Source: an uncultured beta proteobacterium (GTDB lineage Bacteria; Pseudomonadota; Gammaproteobacteria; Burkholderiales; Rhodocyclaceae). Taken from it: a DNA stretch of 6,666 nucleotides. The stretch covers positions 1 through 6,666 of the forward strand of contig CAIZKA010000571.1 in the NCBI GenBank assembly GCA_903933395.1, given 5' to 3'. Made by a program: the position numbers and the translations under genes. Each line of letters opens with the position of its first letter. Positions within the stretch are counted from its first letter, which is position 1. Under the pieces are notes generated by a model that had not been told where the DNA came from, searched no databases, and saw only the letters and a list, made by a program, of their open reading frames with translations. Below are positions 5,700 to 6,666 of this stretch, one piece after another.

Positions 5700-6536
5700 A
5701 TGAATGATTGGCATCGCGAGTGGCCGGCGCCGGCCAAGATCAACCTCTTCCTGCATGTCGTCGGACGCCGCGCCGACGGCTATCACTTGCTGCAAACCGT
5801 ATTCCGTTTCCTTGACTTCGGCGACATCCTGCGCTGCGAGCCGCGCAGCGATGGCCGCATCCTGCTGGCAACCCCTTTGCCCGGCGTTCCTCCGGCGACG
5901 GATCTCACCGTCCGCGCGGCCGAGGCGCTGCGCTCGGTGACCGGCGCCACCACCGGGGTCACGCTGCACGTCGAAAAGCGCCTGCCCATGGGCGGCGGTC
6001 TCGGTGGCGGCAGTTCGGACGCGGCGACAACCCTGATGGCGCTGAACCACCTGTGGCGAACGGGCCTTGATTCGCTCCAGTTGCAGCGGACGGGACTCGC
6101 ACTGGGCGCCGATGTACCGGTCTTCATCCACGGCCGAGCTGCCTTTGCCGAAGGAGTGGGTGAACACTTTACTGACCTCGTCGTGCCTTCCGCCTGGTAT
6201 CTGGTGCTGGTGCCCGGCGTCGCGGTGCCGACACAGGAAATTTTCCGCTCCGCAGGCTTGTGCCGGGATACCCCGCCCATTGCCGCGGCCGATTGGCGTC
6301 CCGGTTTCGGACACAATGACCTCGAAGCCGTGGCCTGCGATCTCTATCCCGAGGTGGCCCGCCACCTGGAATGGCTGCGGCAACATGGCGACGCACGCAT
6401 GAGCGGTTCCGGTGCCTGCTGTTTCGTCGGATTTGCCCGCGAGTCGGCGGCACGCTCGGCATTGGCCTCTCTTCCCGCAGGCATGCACGGCTTCGTTGCC
6501 GCCGGAGTGGATCGGCATCCGCTTGTCCTGATTTGA
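5700..6536 (+). CDS. ispE: 4-diphosphocytidyl-2-C-methyl-D-erythritol kinase
   Basis: IspE phosphorylates the 2-hydroxyl of CDP-methylerythritol with ATP in the MEP (non-mevalonate) route to isoprenoids. It is a GHMP-family kinase of the cytoplasm. The 278-residue protein has normal length. WPAPAKINLFLHVVGRRADGYHLLQ at residues 8-32 carries catalytic K13. The ATP-binding glycine loop LPMGGGLGGGSSDAA is at 95-109, GADVPVF with catalytic D138 at 136-142, and the third GHMP motif MSGSGACCFVGF at 234-245. The start is ATG 5700, which places the family's N-terminal W-P-x-P-A-K a few residues in. The same frame stays open upstream to ATG 5562 (46 more codons), but those codons lie in the palindrome mosaic and encode a Gly/Ala/Arg-rich stretch unlike any kinase domain. 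The G-rich GGGGGGTGGG at 5687-5696 may act as a poor ribosome binding site. The tRNA promoter overlaps its stop codon. Confidence 0.97.
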   Translation: MNDWHREWPAPAKINLFLHVVGRRADGYHLLQTVFRFLDFGDILRCEPRSDGRILLATPLPGVPPATDLTVRAAEALRSVTGATTGVTLHVEKRLPMGGGLGGGSSDAATTLMALNHLWRTGLDSLQLQRTGLALGADVPVFIHGRAAFAEGVGEHFTDLVVPSAWYLVLVPGVAVPTQEIFRSAGLCRDTPPIAAADWRPGFGHNDLEAVACDLYPEVARHLEWLRQHGDARMSGSGACCFVGFARESAARSALASLPAGMHGFVAAGVDRHPLVLI

Positions 6537-6561
6537 CAGCAGGCCCGAAAACCCCGAAAAT
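6533..6561 (+). promoter_or_regulatory. Sigma-70-type promoter for tRNA-Gln, across the ispE stop
   Basis: A perfect -35 hexamer TTGACA lies at 6533-6538 and includes the ispE stop TGA (6534-6536). After 17 bases comes GAAAAT at 6556-6561, matching the -10 consensus at four of six positions. GCGCGTCC follows directly, a GC-rich discriminator of the kind found at stable RNA promoters under growth-rate and stringent control. Transcription would start near 6568, about 37 bases before the mature tRNA. Spacing and position support it; activity is inferred. Confidence 0.7.
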
Positions 6562-6604
6562 GCGCGTCCTTTCGACCTCCGCTCTCAAGGCGGAGACACG
6601 ATGT

Positions 6605-6666
6605 TGGGGAGTCGCCAAGTTGGTTAAGGCACTGGATTTTGATTCCAGCATGCGAAGGTTCGAATC
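6605..6666 (+). tRNA. tRNA-Gln (anticodon UUG), 3' end cut by window
   Basis: The cloverleaf can be read directly. The 5' acceptor strand TGGGGAG is at 6605-6611. The D arm pairs GCC (6614-6616) with GGC (6628-6630), the loop containing TTGG. The anticodon stem pairs CTGGA (6632-6636) with TCCAG (6644-6648), and the 7-base loop TTTTGAT has anticodon TTG at 6639-6641. The variable loop CATGC is at 6649-6653, the 5' T stem GAAGG at 6654-6658, and the T loop TTCGAAT at 6659-6665. The window ends one base later, so the 3' T stem, acceptor strand and CCA are missing. U at position 1 is typical of bacterial tRNA-Gln. It decodes CAA and, by wobble, CAG. In related genomes prs, rplY and pth usually follow, outside this window. 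Confidence 0.95.

Noticed and set aside
5589..6518. 309-codon open frame on the minus strand opposite ispE
   Set aside because: Shadow of ispE with His/Gly/Arg-rich low-information protein and no recognisable motif.
1..6666. Mobile element, CRISPR array, toxin-antitoxin or defence system
   Set aside because: All long plus-strand frames and mutM are explained by conserved genes; no transposase, regularly spaced repeat, or small paired genes are present.

Overview
This window is an ordinary, gene-dense piece of a GC-rich proteobacterial chromosome. The combination M16 peptidase - rsmD - coaD - YfhL-type ferredoxin, with mutM convergent, followed by a TPR protein - lolB - ispE - tRNA-Gln, is the arrangement I associate with Betaproteobacteria. 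The base composition and protein style would fit Rhodocyclales or a neighbouring order. The taxonomic placement is inference from synteny and protein style, not from a database search.

Layout: positions 1-1056 hold the 3' part of an M16B insulinase-like peptidase that began upstream of the window. It is followed at short spacing by rsmD (TTG start), coaD (overlapping rsmD by ATGA) and a small 2[4Fe-4S] ferredoxin, all on the plus strand. mutM is on the minus strand and meets the ferredoxin gene end to end with only 4 bases between the two stop codons. A 78-base divergent gap separates mutM from a second plus-strand run. That run has a 577-residue exported TPR protein in the position held by lbcA in Pseudomonas, lolB (TTG start overlapping the TPR stop), a 180-base hairpin-rich spacer, ispE, and a tRNA-Gln(UUG) cut by the window end. 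A good sigma-70-type promoter for the tRNA lies across the ispE stop codon.

Function: most genes are housekeeping. RsmD modifies 16S rRNA, CoaD makes dephospho-CoA, MutM repairs 8-oxoguanine, IspE makes isoprenoid precursors, and LolB inserts lipoproteins into the outer membrane. The TPR protein may be an envelope adaptor linked by position to lolB. I see no mobile element with a transposase, no CRISPR array, no phage gene and no new multi-gene system. The least explained part is the palindrome mosaic between lolB and ispE. The least characterised protein is the TPR protein.
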